A DNA stretch of 64,000 nt from Ceratodon purpureus (GCA_014871385.1 CM026422.1:22871014-22935013), one strand, 5' to 3'; shown: positions 1-12,035, counted from the first letter of the stretch. Notes: generated from the sequence alone by a model not told the origin. Program-made: numbers and translations.

Positions 1-571
1 TATCATTAGTGTAGAGGCATTGAAGTATCTATTTTGCTTCGTTGTGCTAAACCTGTGGTAGATTTCTCACATAGATTGACATCTGTAGTATTTGACTTAC
101 AGCAGACAACTCTTCTTTTGAAAAGCCCCTCGCATAAGGGGAACACTATACAGTATTGGGCTGAACATTATGTAGCTCTTCAAGCATCCTATGTTCCTAT
201 CTGGTTTTCTGTGCCCCATCTTACACACAGTACTGTACCGTTACAGTAGAGTCGGCAGCTACAGAGTCATCCTCTCCCTTAAACCTGGCAGGCTTTCGAC
301 TGAAGTCACTGAATAACACTCGCATTCCTCTTATTCCGTATATTTCACTGTGAACGTATATTTCATTCCGTATATTCCGTATATAGTTGGAATAAGGTTA
401 GGATTTATGGATCGGAGCTTCTCCACCACACGGAGTACTGTTTTCAAAAACGAGACTGATCCTATATATCCTACCCCCAAAAAACAGGAGAACTGCATTT
501 GTCAGGTTGATAAAATGGAAGCTGCAAGCAACTCTTCGGCCTGAAAATTTAGATGTAGAGGAGAAACTGAC
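1..571. other. no gene recognised at left edge
   Basis: No convincing coding region is visible on either strand. Because a pyridoxal kinase exon ends at 572 with a good splice donor reading leftwards, this stretch could be the start of a long intron whose next exon lies outside the window. It could equally be unrelated sequence following a truncated gene copy. Confidence 0.5.
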
Positions 572-1376
572 CTGTCAAAAGGTGCGTGTAATGCAGTAGG
601 CCATTTGCTTCAAGGCCTTTGATGAGCGCCCACAACTGCTCCCCATCCAACACCTGACCCTTGACTGTCTTATAACCTGCTCTCGCCGTTCTCCCAAACC
701 CTCTGTTCTTCCATCAGTCCCAACCCCACCATGATGGTTTTTCAATGTGCGTTCTTACTAGAGTTTGGTTCCTCTATTTGGCTACTACGCAGCAATTATG
801 CTACAAACAAACTAGATGCAGCTTGAGGTGCACAAATTCTTTCCAACCATAAAATTTTGGAAAATAGATTTTTCTCTCCTGCATAACAGAGCATAATCTT
901 GTAGGCATCTGGAGCAAGAAACTTGCCTGTGTGGTTGGAGAATTGAACAGAGTTGATAGGATCCACATCGAACCCTAGAACTTGCGAAGGAAAGACTGCA
1001 GCCTTGTTCCAACATAACCTTGTGCCCATGGGAAAACAAACCGTTACTCTGACAACTAGAATCTGCAGATTGTCAAACATAAAACAACCAACTTACAACA
1101 TTCAGAGCTGAAAAACATAAAGCTCCTGCCTCTAGCTTCTGCTTTACAAAGTCAAGTGTCTCGCACAACAGTGCCAAAGAGATGGTCAAGATGAGAAAGA
1201 AGAGATCCCCATGACATGATTCTTCTCAAGAGAATCGAGAGGCGAAATCCTCTGGAGAACAATTGGAAGGAGATAAGCGAAACTTGCATTGAGCTTACAT
1301 GTACGGTGTGATATTGGATGCTGAGCACTCGACCAGGCGAGGGCAAACCCACATCGGTCACCATCGGAGGCGCCAT
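572..1376 (-). pseudogene. pyridoxal kinase (SOS4/PDXK-like), 5' part, decayed
   Basis: Pyridoxal kinase phosphorylates vitamin B6 vitamers in the cytosolic salvage pathway. Three consecutive exons are readable on the minus strand. Exon 1 (1376-1299) starts MAPPMV, ends GRVLSIQYHTVH and is followed by a GTAAGC donor. Exon 2 (about 1019-927) reads [17 protein letters not shown] then [11 protein letters not shown]. Exon 3 (676-572) reads GYKTVKGQVLDGEQLW then GLEANGLLHYTHLLTG and is followed by a GTCAGT donor. This order and wording match the N-terminal third of plant pyridoxal kinases, including the SIQSHTV-GYVGNK junction. Exon 2 is two bases short of the expected 94: one G is lost in the GYVGNK codons, and the acceptor AG overlaps the first exon base. 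Its donor is GC (GCAAGT) rather than GT. Exon 3 phases normally. No fourth exon is seen in 1-571. I call it a pseudogene; continuation beyond the left edge cannot be excluded. Confidence 0.8.
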
Positions 1377-2069
1377 GCTGCTCCTGATTCGTGCCTTCGC
1401 GAACTCCTTGCACCGGAACTCCCTTCTAACACCCCACGCTCCCACTACCTGGTTAACCCTGCACACAGGAAACCACAACATCACTTCCAATTCCACCGAA
1501 TTCACATCACCCAACCCATCACCTCAATCCAGTACCAGAAAGAGAAATCCCACACCAAAAAAAGAAGCAGATCACGTGTATGGCTTCCCACAATTTGCAG
1601 AGTTACTCGTTACACCCTACTTCAACTGAATGATGGTTGGCACTAGCATGCATTACGATTACATAACCCACATCAATTGCACACCAAACGACACTCCCTC
1701 CATATATAACTCCTGCTCACTCCTCCACCGTTCCGCAGGTACTGTAACGCAAGTAGTGATTCGCTACCGGGAACATCAGAATGCAGGGAACGCGATTACT
1801 GGGAACGCAAATACCGGGAACAATGAACAATGTTGGAATTGTCGTGGGTGACCAAAATGGAACTGTCGTGGGTGACGAAATGGAACTGTCGTGGGTGATG
1901 AAATAATTGTCATGTCGACGAACGACCCTCCCAGCCATGCTAAACCAGTTCCGACTTAGGTCGTCACTGGAATTTTGTGAAAAACTAGTATGGTTCTTTA
2001 TCAATTCAAATATTTCAACACAAATTTTGGTATTTTGGATTAAGTGTATTCATTATAATTTCGGCATTG
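1377..2069. other. upstream flank of kinase relic with short tandem repeat
   Basis: No gene is recognised. At 1835-1907 a unit of about 22 bp with the core GTCGTGGGTGA occurs three times in tandem. It is preceded by spaced GGGAAC motifs (about 1769-1830). Confidence 0.4.
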
Positions 2070-3640
2070 GATATTGTATCGCAAACAGAAAATAAACCCA
2101 TGGACTTTAATACTAGTAGAAGAGACACCTGAAATGACCAAGTTGAATGACCAAAATATATATAGTTCCACGTGATGTCTCCTTGAAATGACAATCTTGT
2201 TGACTATTGCATTGATATTTGATACAAGGCAATGTAGTAAGTAAACAACACTACATCTTTTGAATTGGTAGAAATGTTTTAGAACTTGGTTTCTTATGTT
2301 CCAAATTGAAAATATGAGTTCATTGCTGATAGTATAGCGAAGGTGCACTGAACTATGAACGGAGCCATTCAAATTTGTAAAGAATGTCAATTATTAAAGT
2401 TTTGATTCAATGTCTATTTTTGTTTAAGTCTTTTCCAACTTATATTTTGTTGTCGCCTCATGTGCATAGGAACACTTATGCTTATCAATTGTTTCTCATT
2501 GCTCAAATAAATTACTTTGTTATAAATTTGGCTTATTGTAAAAATGCTTTGATCTTGTTAGTGAACCAAGTTGATGTCGTATTCTGATTCATAAAAGATG
2601 AGATCATTTTCATCATAGAATCATGCATGATAAGTGCAACAATGCAATTTATATTATTATCTGTTTGACTTTGCTTTTAAAGCATAATCTTTGACTGTAT
2701 TTTGTGAACGACCATGAATATATTTAGTGACTGCGTAAAATATTGAATTAGGTGTATGATAGTAAGATTAGTGTGAGGACAAAATCTTTAAACTTGCTTC
2801 CAATCCATTCAAGCATGTAGACATGGAAAATTTACTTTGATAAAATTATGAAAATATCTAAGAATAGTACTTCAAACAATCAAGTAGTGTCATTAATTGA
2901 ACATTTTAAAGTGACAAGGAGAAAACTGTAGATTCATATTAAACACCCAATATTTTTATGCTCAAAGACAAAAAAACACCAAAAAGAGGTCTTAGTGTGG
3001 TGTATTGGAACACTTTTGTATGAAAATTGGCTACTTCTTTATGAATCTTAGTTTCTTGTTGGTTCCAATTTGTTTGCAACACCATCTTGTGGCATCTCAA
3101 CGACACTTTCAATGTATTGCAACATACAAATGTATGGTTTCTGACATTTTTTCAACTTGTGAATGATTATCCTTAATTTTAGGCCTGAAATGGGGTCTCC
3201 GCTCCAAAATGAGCAATAAAAAATGTATTATCATGATAATATTATGATATGAATTTTTTGGTTTTTTATTTTTTTCATGAATCATTCAATTTAGCCTTTG
3301 AATGTCATAGCATACCTTACATGCAAATTGTAGAATATGGTCTACTTTGCTTGTATTTCAAATGGATCCACAACCTTGATAAGATTGAGGTCAATAGTAT
3401 AGTTGGTGTTCTAGTGAATGTGGTTTTAACAAGCCTTTGGAATTTTAATGTTAAGCTTCTTGTTGGTAGGACATGCCAAATACACTACATTAGCGGCATT
3501 TTAGTAGATCAGGTGAATCAAATATAATGGCTTTATAATGTACTTGAATTCAATTAAGAATATAAAGCTTCATTCCAAATGATTTCACTGAAATTTGGAA
3601 TGTTCCAAATATTTAAGAATCTTATTGCTTTGACATGTTT
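2070..3640 (+). repeat. dispersed AT-rich repeat R1, copy 1
   Basis: This stretch matches 9860-11640 in the same orientation over most of its length with many substitutions and small indels. Shared landmarks are GACCAAGTTGAATGACCAAA near 2140 and 9925, ATGCTTTGATCTTGTTAGT near 2545 and 10550, and CATTCAATTTAGCCT near 3285 and 11230. No long reading frame is conserved between copies, so it looks like an old non-coding or decayed transposon segment. The family was not identified. Confidence 0.75.
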
Positions 3641-4563
3641 CCTAGTAACAATCACAATTGAATAGCAACATCCACTTATCATGATATATTTAACATATGT
3701 CTTAATTTGGATGAATTTGTTCTATGAACATTGTAACATATTAAGATGGTTACTCCCATATATATGACCATTTTATAATACACGACTAAGACAAACTTCC
3801 ATCAATAAAGTTACAACATTTGATCTAATCTAGTTATAAGTATACAAATTGATATACATAGACTAGAAATTCAAAAGGTATCAAAGGTTAAATTCGATTT
3901 AGTATTAAAGATTGATTTTATTTATTTGTAAGTATATGAAATGATGGATCTTTATTTAGAAATACAAAAGGTACCAAAGGTGGCGTTGGATAATGTTTAA
4001 TCCAAGAAATGAACATAAAATGAAAGCTTCTCACTCACACTTGAATGTATAGTCCAAAATAATGAACTTTGAGTAACAACAAGGCTATTTTTATAGTTGC
4101 TAGTAGTTGTAGCTGGAATTTGGCTCACCAAATAGATGCCTTTGTAGAATATGCATTTTGAATGACTATTATACTATGTGAACAATTGGAACTATGAGAC
4201 AGTTCTAGATTTATTAGATATTCAATTTACAAGAACCATGTCATTCTTTGCATGGTCCAATGTACTTGACTTCAAGTTGGGCATTTGATTATGATTTCTA
4301 AAATTACTTGAAAAGAAGGTCGGTGCCTTGGCAGAGTGTACAAAACTTAGGCTTCAAGCATAGAAGAATTAGGATGTTCATACAAATCTTTTGTGTAAAC
4401 ACCCAAAACATTGCTGACATGAATGTCTGTAGCATGATCCTGTATGCCAGTCACATGGGCTTCATGTGTGGATCTGAGGTCCGCATCTGAAGTCTCAAAA
4501 ATTTAGGTTAATTTTTAGGGTTTGAAGATGTTGTGAGATTTCTTGCCGTCACTCTGCCTAAGC
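3641..4563. other. AT-rich intergenic, nothing recognised
   Basis: Low-GC sequence with no coding signal. Similarity to the second R1 copy fades out here. Confidence 0.5.
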
Positions 4564-4571
4564 TATAAATA
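4564..4571 (+). promoter_or_regulatory. candidate TATA box
   Basis: TATAAATA lies in a locally less AT-rich context. It sits about 40 bp before the start of a 70-bp tandem array, which is followed by a strong GTAAGT splice-donor-like site at 5112. The spacing would put transcription start near 4595 and the array in the leader of a non-coding or unidentified transcript. An LTR or TRIM promoter is an alternative reading. Confidence 0.4.
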
Positions 4572-4605
4572 AGGAACCCTAGACTTCCCTCAGCATTAGA
4601 ACATA

Positions 4606-5033
4606 GAGTGGTGCTTATCCTTTCTAGGTGCTCTGCTTGTAGGCAGAGTGAGTGTTTAGTAGTTATTCTAGAAGAGAGCTTTGCTTACCCTTTCTAGGTG
4701 CTCTGCTTGTAGGCAGAGTGAGTGTTTAGTAGTTATTGTAGAAGAGAGCTTTGCTTACCCTTTCTAGGTGCTTTGCTTGTAGGCAAAGTGAGTGTTTAGT
4801 AGTTATCCTAGAAGAGAGCTTTGCTTACCCTTTCTAGGTGCTCTGCTTGTAGGCAGAGTGAGTGTTTAGTAGTTTTTGTAGAAGAGAGCTTTGCTTACCC
4901 TTTCTAGGTGCTTTGCTTGTAGGCAAAGTGAGTGTTTAGTAGTTATCCTAGAAGAGAGCTTTGCTTACCCTTTCTAGGTGCTCTGCTTGTAGGCAGAGTG
5001 AGTGTTTAGTAGTTATTCTTGAAGAGAGGTTTG
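4606..5033 (+). repeat. 70-bp tandem array, six copies, hairpin in each unit
   Basis: Six units begin at 4621, 4691, 4761, 4831, 4901 and 4971, exactly 70 bp apart, with a partial unit just before. Each holds a 6-bp stem, 6-nt loop hairpin. Four copies have CTCTGC-ttgtag-GCAGAG. Copies 3 and 5 have CTTTGC-ttgtag-GCAAAG, so both arms changed together and pairing is kept. Copies 3 and 5 also share the following ATCCTA variant, so they probably descend from one 140-bp duplication. A CATG|GTAAGT donor-like site follows at 5111/5112. Confidence 0.85.
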
Positions 5034-5039
5034 GAGTGT

Positions 5040-6166
5040 AGTGATGAAGACAATGTTCACTTATCTTGGAGTGTGGTTCTGATTACAACTTGGTTTCTCT
5101 ACTTGGCCATGGTAAGTAGTGAACTTATGCATTGTATCATCCTTCTTCATTTTAACTTGTCCGAATCAATTCCTCATGTATGGTGGCTTACACGATGGTT
5201 CTGAATAGGCCATGTGTGGGACGTCAATTTTGAGATATCTTACAGCTTGAGGCAAATCACATAGGTTTAAGATGGTGCAGAGTCTATGGTAAACTGGCCT
5301 ATGACCGCCACAATAAGGATTCAACAATTTTAGGTATGTAGTTGTATTTTGTAACTATTTTCCAGTGATAAAACTTAAGATTTAAAGAAGATAGGAGGTG
5401 GAATCATAATTTTTGGACATGATATGAATAAGTTATAGAATTTTAAAGGGTCTTGCCACTAATATCCCATGATTGCCACTAGGGTATTCATAAATGGGGA
5501 GCGTTCATAAATAGGGTATTCATAGATGGAGAATGCCACTTCTGAGGATGGCGGTCATAGGTCATAGCACAGTTTACCATAGTTCTTGTAGTAGAGTCTA
5601 GTTCTTGTAGTGAGTTAATCAGGTTGTTGCACCAGTGTGAATTGTGAGTGTGCTGAAAATTAGATGTGTGGTATGTCTGTATCATGCAGGTCAGCCATGT
5701 TTCAATGGATGCTGGTAGCATGAAGTTGAATGGAGTTGAATCATGCCGAGCACAACTATTTAAAGCATCTCTCTGAACTTCATCCCGAAGTGAAGTATTG
5801 TGGGGGTTTTCCGCCCACTCACAATTGTCAGCCATGCCCACTCACAATTGTCAGCCATGTCAACAAACGTTGCGGTAAGGAAGCTATCTGATCATCATGG
5901 TAAAGTTTTGGGAGCAAAACTAAATATGCTAGGTTTGTTTCTGAGTAGACAGCTGACTTCAATCTATTCTTGCTCACAATACTGCTTCCTCTTGGACAGG
6001 TTGTGAAAAATGTTGATCATTACCCGTGTATACATGTGCAGGTTTGTCATGCGGCTCAATTGATTTGGAATTGAAGTTCACTGCTCTAGTTGTTTACAAG
6101 TTTTGGTTTGATCACCAACTCGGGGCACGGGGAGGAGCAGATCGGGGTGGACCCATGCAGGCATAG
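5040..6166. other. intergenic, nothing recognised
   Basis: No supported gene. A short tandem duplication containing CACTCACAATTGTCAGCCAT lies at about 5813-5858. Confidence 0.45.
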
Positions 6167-7082
6167 AGTTATGTATTGGAATTTTCCCGGAGTCAGATCA
6201 ATGGAGAATCTTGGCGAGTCAAAGAAGAGATTGATGGCATTCAGAAGTGCAAGGTGAAGGCTGAGGAAGAAGGTACTGCCGAAGAGAAGTCTGTGAACAA
6301 TCCCGTAGGTAAGTTTATAATCCGCAAATTTAAATTAAGGAGTTATTGTAGAGAGAGTTGGATGTCATTCAGATTTGCAAATGGCATTTATTTGACTTAG
6401 AGTGCGGCGAACAATTCCAACTGCTGGTGCGATGTTTTTCCATGTAATTTTAGAAAGTTACAATGTCACATGTGGACTCAAGGAACATTACACTACATGA
6501 ACAGGGTCCGACATCGATAGGAATATGGAGGAGCTGAAGGCTCAAGTCGGCGATCTAGTAGAGGAACAATGCAGAGAGACCGTTACGCGGTACATCGAAA
6601 GGGGAATCGATTTATTGGAGAAGAGGATCGAAGATGTGAACGGAATGATGGAATCTCTTAGAGAGGCCACAGTGAACTTCGAGTTCTATGAGATGCGCGC
6701 TGAGAGGAGGTGGGAGGACGACATGGTAAAGGCCCTCACAATGATGAAGGGAGCAAGCAAGGATGACAAGCAACACCAATTCCGAGAGACCGAGGCGATG
6801 AAGAAGATATTCGAAGCACAATCGCGAGAGAGTCTTCAAGCGTGGATACTCCTCGAAGAGCACCAGAGGGTGGTGAAGGTGATGAAAGATGCCGTTAACC
6901 AGCTCAAAAAACACGTGGTTTCTTGCCATCGTAATTTCGATCATCACGTCGAAGATCTCGTCCGTGAGACAAGGAAGGCGGGGGGAACGACCCGTGAAGC
7001 GATGCGGATTGCAGGGCTCGTGTGCGACTACGGTGGCGCCAACTATGACTTCCTATTGAACGTGGAGGAGAGACACACGTGA
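6167..7082 (+). CDS. helical, charged protein of unknown function (probably two or more exons)
   Basis: The well-supported exon runs 6505-7082 and contains MEELKAQVGDLVEEQC from an ATG at 6525. It is strongly charged, almost proline-free and predicted by eye to be helical or coiled-coil through about 150 residues, ending FLLNVEERHT. GC content is clearly above the flanks. An upstream exon is likely: an open stretch from 6167 ends at 6308 in GTAG|GTAAGT, the acceptor ACAG lies at 6501-6504, and the phases join exactly in the frame of the downstream ATG through G-SDIDRN-MEEL. That upstream exon has no in-frame ATG, so either another 5' exon exists or translation starts at 6525 (185 residues) and the upstream exon is untranslated. 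I do not recognise the family. No neighbour suggests a role. Confidence 0.6.
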
Positions 7083-7642
7083 ATTGGAGTCGTTGTTTCT
7101 CAGCGACGAGGAGGATGCGAAAAGAGGGTTGTGTTGGTGGTTCTGGAGAAGGGCTCCTTGAGGTCGGGCTCCTTGAGGTCGGGCTGTAATTTGTGGGCGA
7201 CATCATCATGTGTTTTGTGTCTCGGGTTTGAGTAGTATTACATTGATAGATGGTGATTTTAACTGGCAAGAGCAGTGGTATGTGAATAGAATAGCCAGAC
7301 ACGGCGAACAAGAATGGCTGGACAATTGTAAATGACTATACAATGACTTAGCGATATCTCGTTCAGATAAGACTGTGTTTTGCTATATCAGTTTTGTGTG
7401 GAACTGATACTCTTTACAGTAGGATAGGAAAATTGTGTAATTGGAGATTGAGAAACGTAGGTGAGGTAGCAAGTCGAATTGATAACCTTACGTCAGTGGA
7501 CACAACAGACTGCATACCCAAAGCATTGACTCCATTTTGTAAATCGGATGATCTTCAGTGTAAGGGCATTGTCTTTGCGTGTGTGCATTCGTATGATTGA
7601 TAATGTCAGAAGTGAGGCTGCTTAATGAAAGCTATGATAATC
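7083..7642. other. 3' flank, no gene seen
   Basis: Nothing is supported except a direct duplication of a unit with the core GGGCTCCTTGAGGTC near 7150-7185. Confidence 0.4.
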
Positions 7643-8028
7643 GATCACCTGAGAGCTCTGATGGATCCTCCCAATCTGCCATTCACGGCCTCGACTTCCA
7701 CACCGATTCAGCTACAGTGCAGCCTCAACTAGAGCGTAAAACTCTGGCATCTGAACTAGTCTATCACAGATCTGGAGAGTGGAGCACTGTGATATGATAT
7801 GTACAAGCTTGGGTGTCGAGACGCCGACCATCGCTCCAGGCTTCAAACGCCATCCTACAGCTCTACCTCCTGCCGTCCTCCATCGCCCGACTACTGCCTA
7901 CCGACACTGTCTTAATACTAGCTCACACCCTATGTGCTCACTATTATATATAATATCAAATAGTGGCCCGGGTTCCCTGTATTCCATGTTTCCATGTTGC
8001 TCAGTGCATCAGAGCTTGTTGTTTTGTT
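7643..8028 (+). repeat. dispersed repeat segment A (intact A-B copy)
   Basis: It is nearly identical to 18331-18727. The differences are a short internal duplication in the other copy and a 3-base change near 7964. In this copy segment A runs straight into segment B. It therefore shows what the locus split by the Helentron looked like before insertion. No known family was recognised and no reading frame is convincing. Confidence 0.9.
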
Positions 8029-8966
8029 TGAATTGGTTCAAGTGACTTCATTGGATCAAGGGTTGCCTGCTTATGTACTTGTCTTCTTCATTTCAAGCTT
8101 GTTGCTCCTGTTGTCTGCAGTAGCTGAACGGCACATATGCAGCTCTGGGCATCTGTTCCATCACTTTGTGCATCCATAGCATCACTTCGCTGATAACCAA
8201 GGTCCTTCGCCTAACGCTAGGGCTGCTTTAGACTTCAATCGATTGGGAAGGTGGAAGATGAACTCCACAAGCAGAATTTTTCTTCACTTTCTCATTCTCT
8301 AATCTGCTTGATGCCCACGGGCATTTGAACGGGGGACTGCACAGTTGCTCTGAATTCCATAGAAGGTGCTGGCACTCCCTCCGCAGAGCAGCAACGACGC
8401 TTTTCCCATAGCATAATTGGATCGCTCAAGGACACAAGCAGCCGGTGGATGTGGATATGGCTTTGGCCATGGCTATGGCCATGGTTATGCCGAGCTTTAC
8501 AGGTAGCTTGGCTCTGAAAGATAGGGTGTAGGGTTTCGTCAGACACGAACACTGAATGCCTGCGTTGAAATCGTGCTGTGGCATTCCGAGAGATGTTTGA
8601 GCGAGAATGTGATGATTGGACAACTTTGTTACACAAAGAAATTCACCGGAGTTCTTCACGACACCATGTGCTCCGGTGCCAGAAGCATATTATCCAGTTA
8701 CAGTGGGGACCATAATGTTAGAAATGTTCAGATCAACACTGGCAAATTCTAAGTGGGGCTCACAAGCGCCTGAGCAACTGTCTCGCTGCATGATTTCTCT
8801 GAGTTCTTCTCTCTGGGTTCAGTGGATCGTTGCTCCGATACTACTGTGAGATCGTTGATGGTTTGAGTTCGTCTTTATTCTAGGGGAGGTAGTCTGGATT
8901 ATTTTCATCTCTGCTTTCTGGAGCGTGGTTCTGGAGTCTAGGTGTTTGGTTATATGGCTGATGATT
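8029..8966 (+). repeat. dispersed repeat segment B (intact A-B copy)
   Basis: It is nearly identical (a few percent difference by eye) to 44211-45147. It contains short open stretches on both strands, for example one with HNHGHSHGQSHIHIH on minus and one ending WVQWIVAPILL on plus. They are shared only because the copies are recent, and none resembles a known protein. Confidence 0.9.
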
Positions 8967-9710
8967 AATTCCCAAATGCTTGAGCCTATGAACATGGAAT
9001 AGGCTTTGACTTTGGTTGCTACTATGAATATCATAAAATATGAATTTTTAATTTTACTTCGCTAAATACTTAGGTTATCTACAGGCAATAATTTTATTAA
9101 AATTAATAATTTCATTCTGTAATTAATATAAAATTTTCAATAAAAACAAACAAAGAAAATTCATATTAAATATAGATTATACAAAAAAAATTACAAAATA
9201 TTTACCAAAGATGTATATGACACTTAAGAACCTTATACTATTTATCGTTTTCAAAAATTATGTTTTATTCAAAAATATGATGAAAAAACCTAAAATCGTG
9301 GAAAATCAAGTAGTAGCCACAATTTTATCCCTTCAACTTATACAAGCTATAAATCACTCAATTTTAGGTTTTGTTCAAAATTTCAAATTGGACTGAAAAA
9401 GAGATTTCTCAAGCCACATTTCAAAAGTTTACCTCAAATGCCAAAAAGGTCATCCCGATAGTCAAAATTGTATTTCAACTGTCTGTTTTAAGGAATTTTT
9501 TAATACACACACGGTATGGATAATTTGGACTTTAAGGAGGCACCAATATTCATGAAATTATTATTTTGAGGATTCATTAATGAACTTAGTTAGATTTCTC
9601 GCAACTTTACATTATGGAAAAAAAAATGGATGAAAAATTGTCATTTGGATGATAATTATGGAACTTGGAAAGAATGAGATCAACCAATTTTTGGTTGTTT
9701 AGGTGTTTAG
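8967..9710. other. AT-rich block absent from the second A-B copy
   Basis: In the copy at 44211-45295, segment B is followed directly by segment C. Here about 740 bp of very AT-rich DNA lies between them. It is either an insertion here or a deletion there. No terminal repeats or coding signal were seen. Confidence 0.5.
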
Positions 9711-9859
9711 GGGTTAAAGATGTGTTTGCTACTATCGATGGTTTCAGCCAGCTAATTACACACAATACCATTAAGATCAATGAAGCATTAGGTAATGTTG
9801 CTTTTGAGAGATGCCTGAGGAAGGTGTATTTGAATAAGTGTATGTGGCTTGGCAATTGC
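9711..9859 (+). repeat. dispersed repeat segment C, diverged
   Basis: It resembles 45148-45295. Shared strings include CACAATACCATTAAGATC and TGTGGCTTG. The open frame reads HNTIKINEALGN here and HNTIKIDEASDD in the other copy, so it may descend from a coding exon. The source gene was not recognised. Confidence 0.55.
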
Positions 9860-11159
9860 TCTGCAAATAAAAGTAAAAAATCAATGAATTTTAACACTAA
9901 TAGGAGAGACACCTTATATGACCAAGTTGAATGACCAAAAAATATATGGTTGAATGTAATGCATCATTGAAATGATGATCTTGTCTACTACGATGTGAGC
10001 TTTTTGAATTAAAGTTGTCTTTGGTTAGTATTGGTGATACAATTCCATCATCCATACCTTCTTAAAAGCAATATTTAGCAAAATATAATATTTTGCATAT
10101 CAAGTAAAAATCATCTTTGTGATATTGACTGTTTGACATTTGTTTGTATTTAACATTGAGATTGAAACTAAAAGGCTTGCACAATTATTGCCTTAGAGCA
10201 ATTAATCCTTAATTGATAGAAGGCAAGGTGGTAAGTGAAACCAAAGTACTTCTCTCAAGTTGGTGCAAAGATCTTAGAAATTAGTCCCTTTATATATCAA
10301 AATGATATCATATTTAAGTTGTTGGTGATAGTATAGATAAAAGGCATTCAAAGATGGAAAGAGGCACTCAAATTTGTGAAGGATTTCAAGTAATAAAGTT
10401 GTTATTCAATGTCTATTTCTGAACCAATCTTTTTTAATCTTTGTTTTAGTGTGACTTTGGAATCTTAGATGTATGGTAATTCATATGCTTCATTGTTTTT
10501 CATCGCTACAATGTAATTTTACTTTGTTCTTAGTTTGTCTAACTATGAAAATGCTTTGATCTTGTTAGTAAACAAAGTTGATGTGGTGTTTTAATTCATA
10601 ATGGTTGAGATTATTCTCATCATAGAATCATGCATAATAGGTGCATAAATGCGATTCATATTAATGTCTATTTGACTTTTCTTTGAAGTATAATCTTTGA
10701 CTTCATTTCTTAAAGAACAATGAACATATTTTGTGAGTGCAAAAAAAATGAATTATAGGTATGATTGAAAGATTTGTGTGGGCATGAAATATAACATATT
10801 TCTTATTTATTCAAGCATATAGACATGAAAAATACCTTTTAACAAGTACCATCACTCTTTGAAAAATCTAGAGTGAGAAGGAGAGATTTGATAACTCATC
10901 AAAGGACTTCAATCTTGAACACTCACTATCTTTATGCCTTATAGCATTATAACATCAGAAAGAACCAATAGTATAGTATTTTGGAGCACTTGTACTTGGA
11001 AATAGCTACTTCTTATTAAATAAGTCTAGTACTACTATTAATGTTTTCTTCTTGTAAGTTGTGATTGGCTATTTGTGCTTGTAAACTATAAGAGTTATTC
11101 TTAGGAATGTACATGGAGACTCCACTTCAAAATCAATAGTAAATATAGATTTTCATATA

Positions 11160-11211
<52 letters not shown>

Positions 11212-11640
11212 TAATTTTTTTCTTATAAATCATTCAATTTAGCCTGTAAAAATCATGACATGCCTTTGAAGCAAGAAGAATAGATTGGTCTTTTTTGTTT
11301 TACTTGGAATGGATCTACAACTTTGACAGGATTAATGTCAAAAGCATAGTTAATTTAAAATTCTAATCTATGAAGTTATGATGAGCCATGAAATCCAAAT
11401 TCAAAGCTTTTTGATGGTAGCAAATGCATTATGTTATATAACATGTAGATTGTTCTTATTGGACATTTAGTAAAGGTCAATTCATTATTATAATGGCTTC
11501 GTTATGCACTTGAACTCAATTAATCAAACAAAGCTTGATTACAAATGATTTCACTCAAATTTGGATTGCTCCAAAAACATATAAATCTTATTGTACTTAC
11601 AAGTTAATAAATATTATAATGTAGATGCAAGAAATATTTT
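9860..11640 (+). repeat. dispersed AT-rich repeat R1, copy 2
   Basis: Diverged direct repeat of 2070-3640 (landmarks given there). A (TA)n tract expanded inside this copy. Confidence 0.75.
11159..11200. repeat. (TA)n microsatellite
   Basis: About 20 uninterrupted TA units inside R1 copy 2. Confidence 0.95.
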
Positions 11641-11689
11641 TTTATGAAATGGAACACTAAAAGTTGTTTTTTTAATGAATTGAGCAATA

Positions 11690-12035
11690 TCCATCATAAG
11701 CCTCAAATAAGATGTATCATAAATCTAGGAAAAAATCCTGTTGACATACTTTGAAATAAATCATGACTCTTTAGTCAATATCTATCACATAGACATAAAT
11801 TTGAATTGCATTACATTAGTTCAAAAATATCCATTATAGACATCTTTTGAAATACATTATAATTCTAGAGTCTATACCCATTATAAAGACATCTTAAAAT
11901 GCATCATAACCGTTGGAGATATACCCATCATTAACTTAGTATGAGATAAATCACAACCTTATAGAGAAACATTCATTGTGAAAATACTTTGAAGTTTATC
12001 AAAATTCTTAAAGTCATATCCATCGTGATTAAATT
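11690..12035. repeat. degenerate tandem repeat, unit about 45-60 bp
   Basis: About six or seven loosely similar units share the pattern (A/T)CCAT(C/T)ATA ... GACATCTT(TT)GAAATA(C/A)ATCATAA. They have drifted too far for exact unit borders by eye. Confidence 0.5.

Noticed and set aside
4606-5033. CRISPR-like array
   Set aside because: The units are contiguous 70-bp tandem copies without unique spacers, in a plant nuclear genome.
8292-8636. His-rich frame (HNHGHSHGQSHIHIH) in segment B, also at 44476-44745
   Set aside because: The two copies are almost identical at the DNA level, so conservation says nothing about coding. The motif comes from a GGCCATGGCTAT-type simple repeat.
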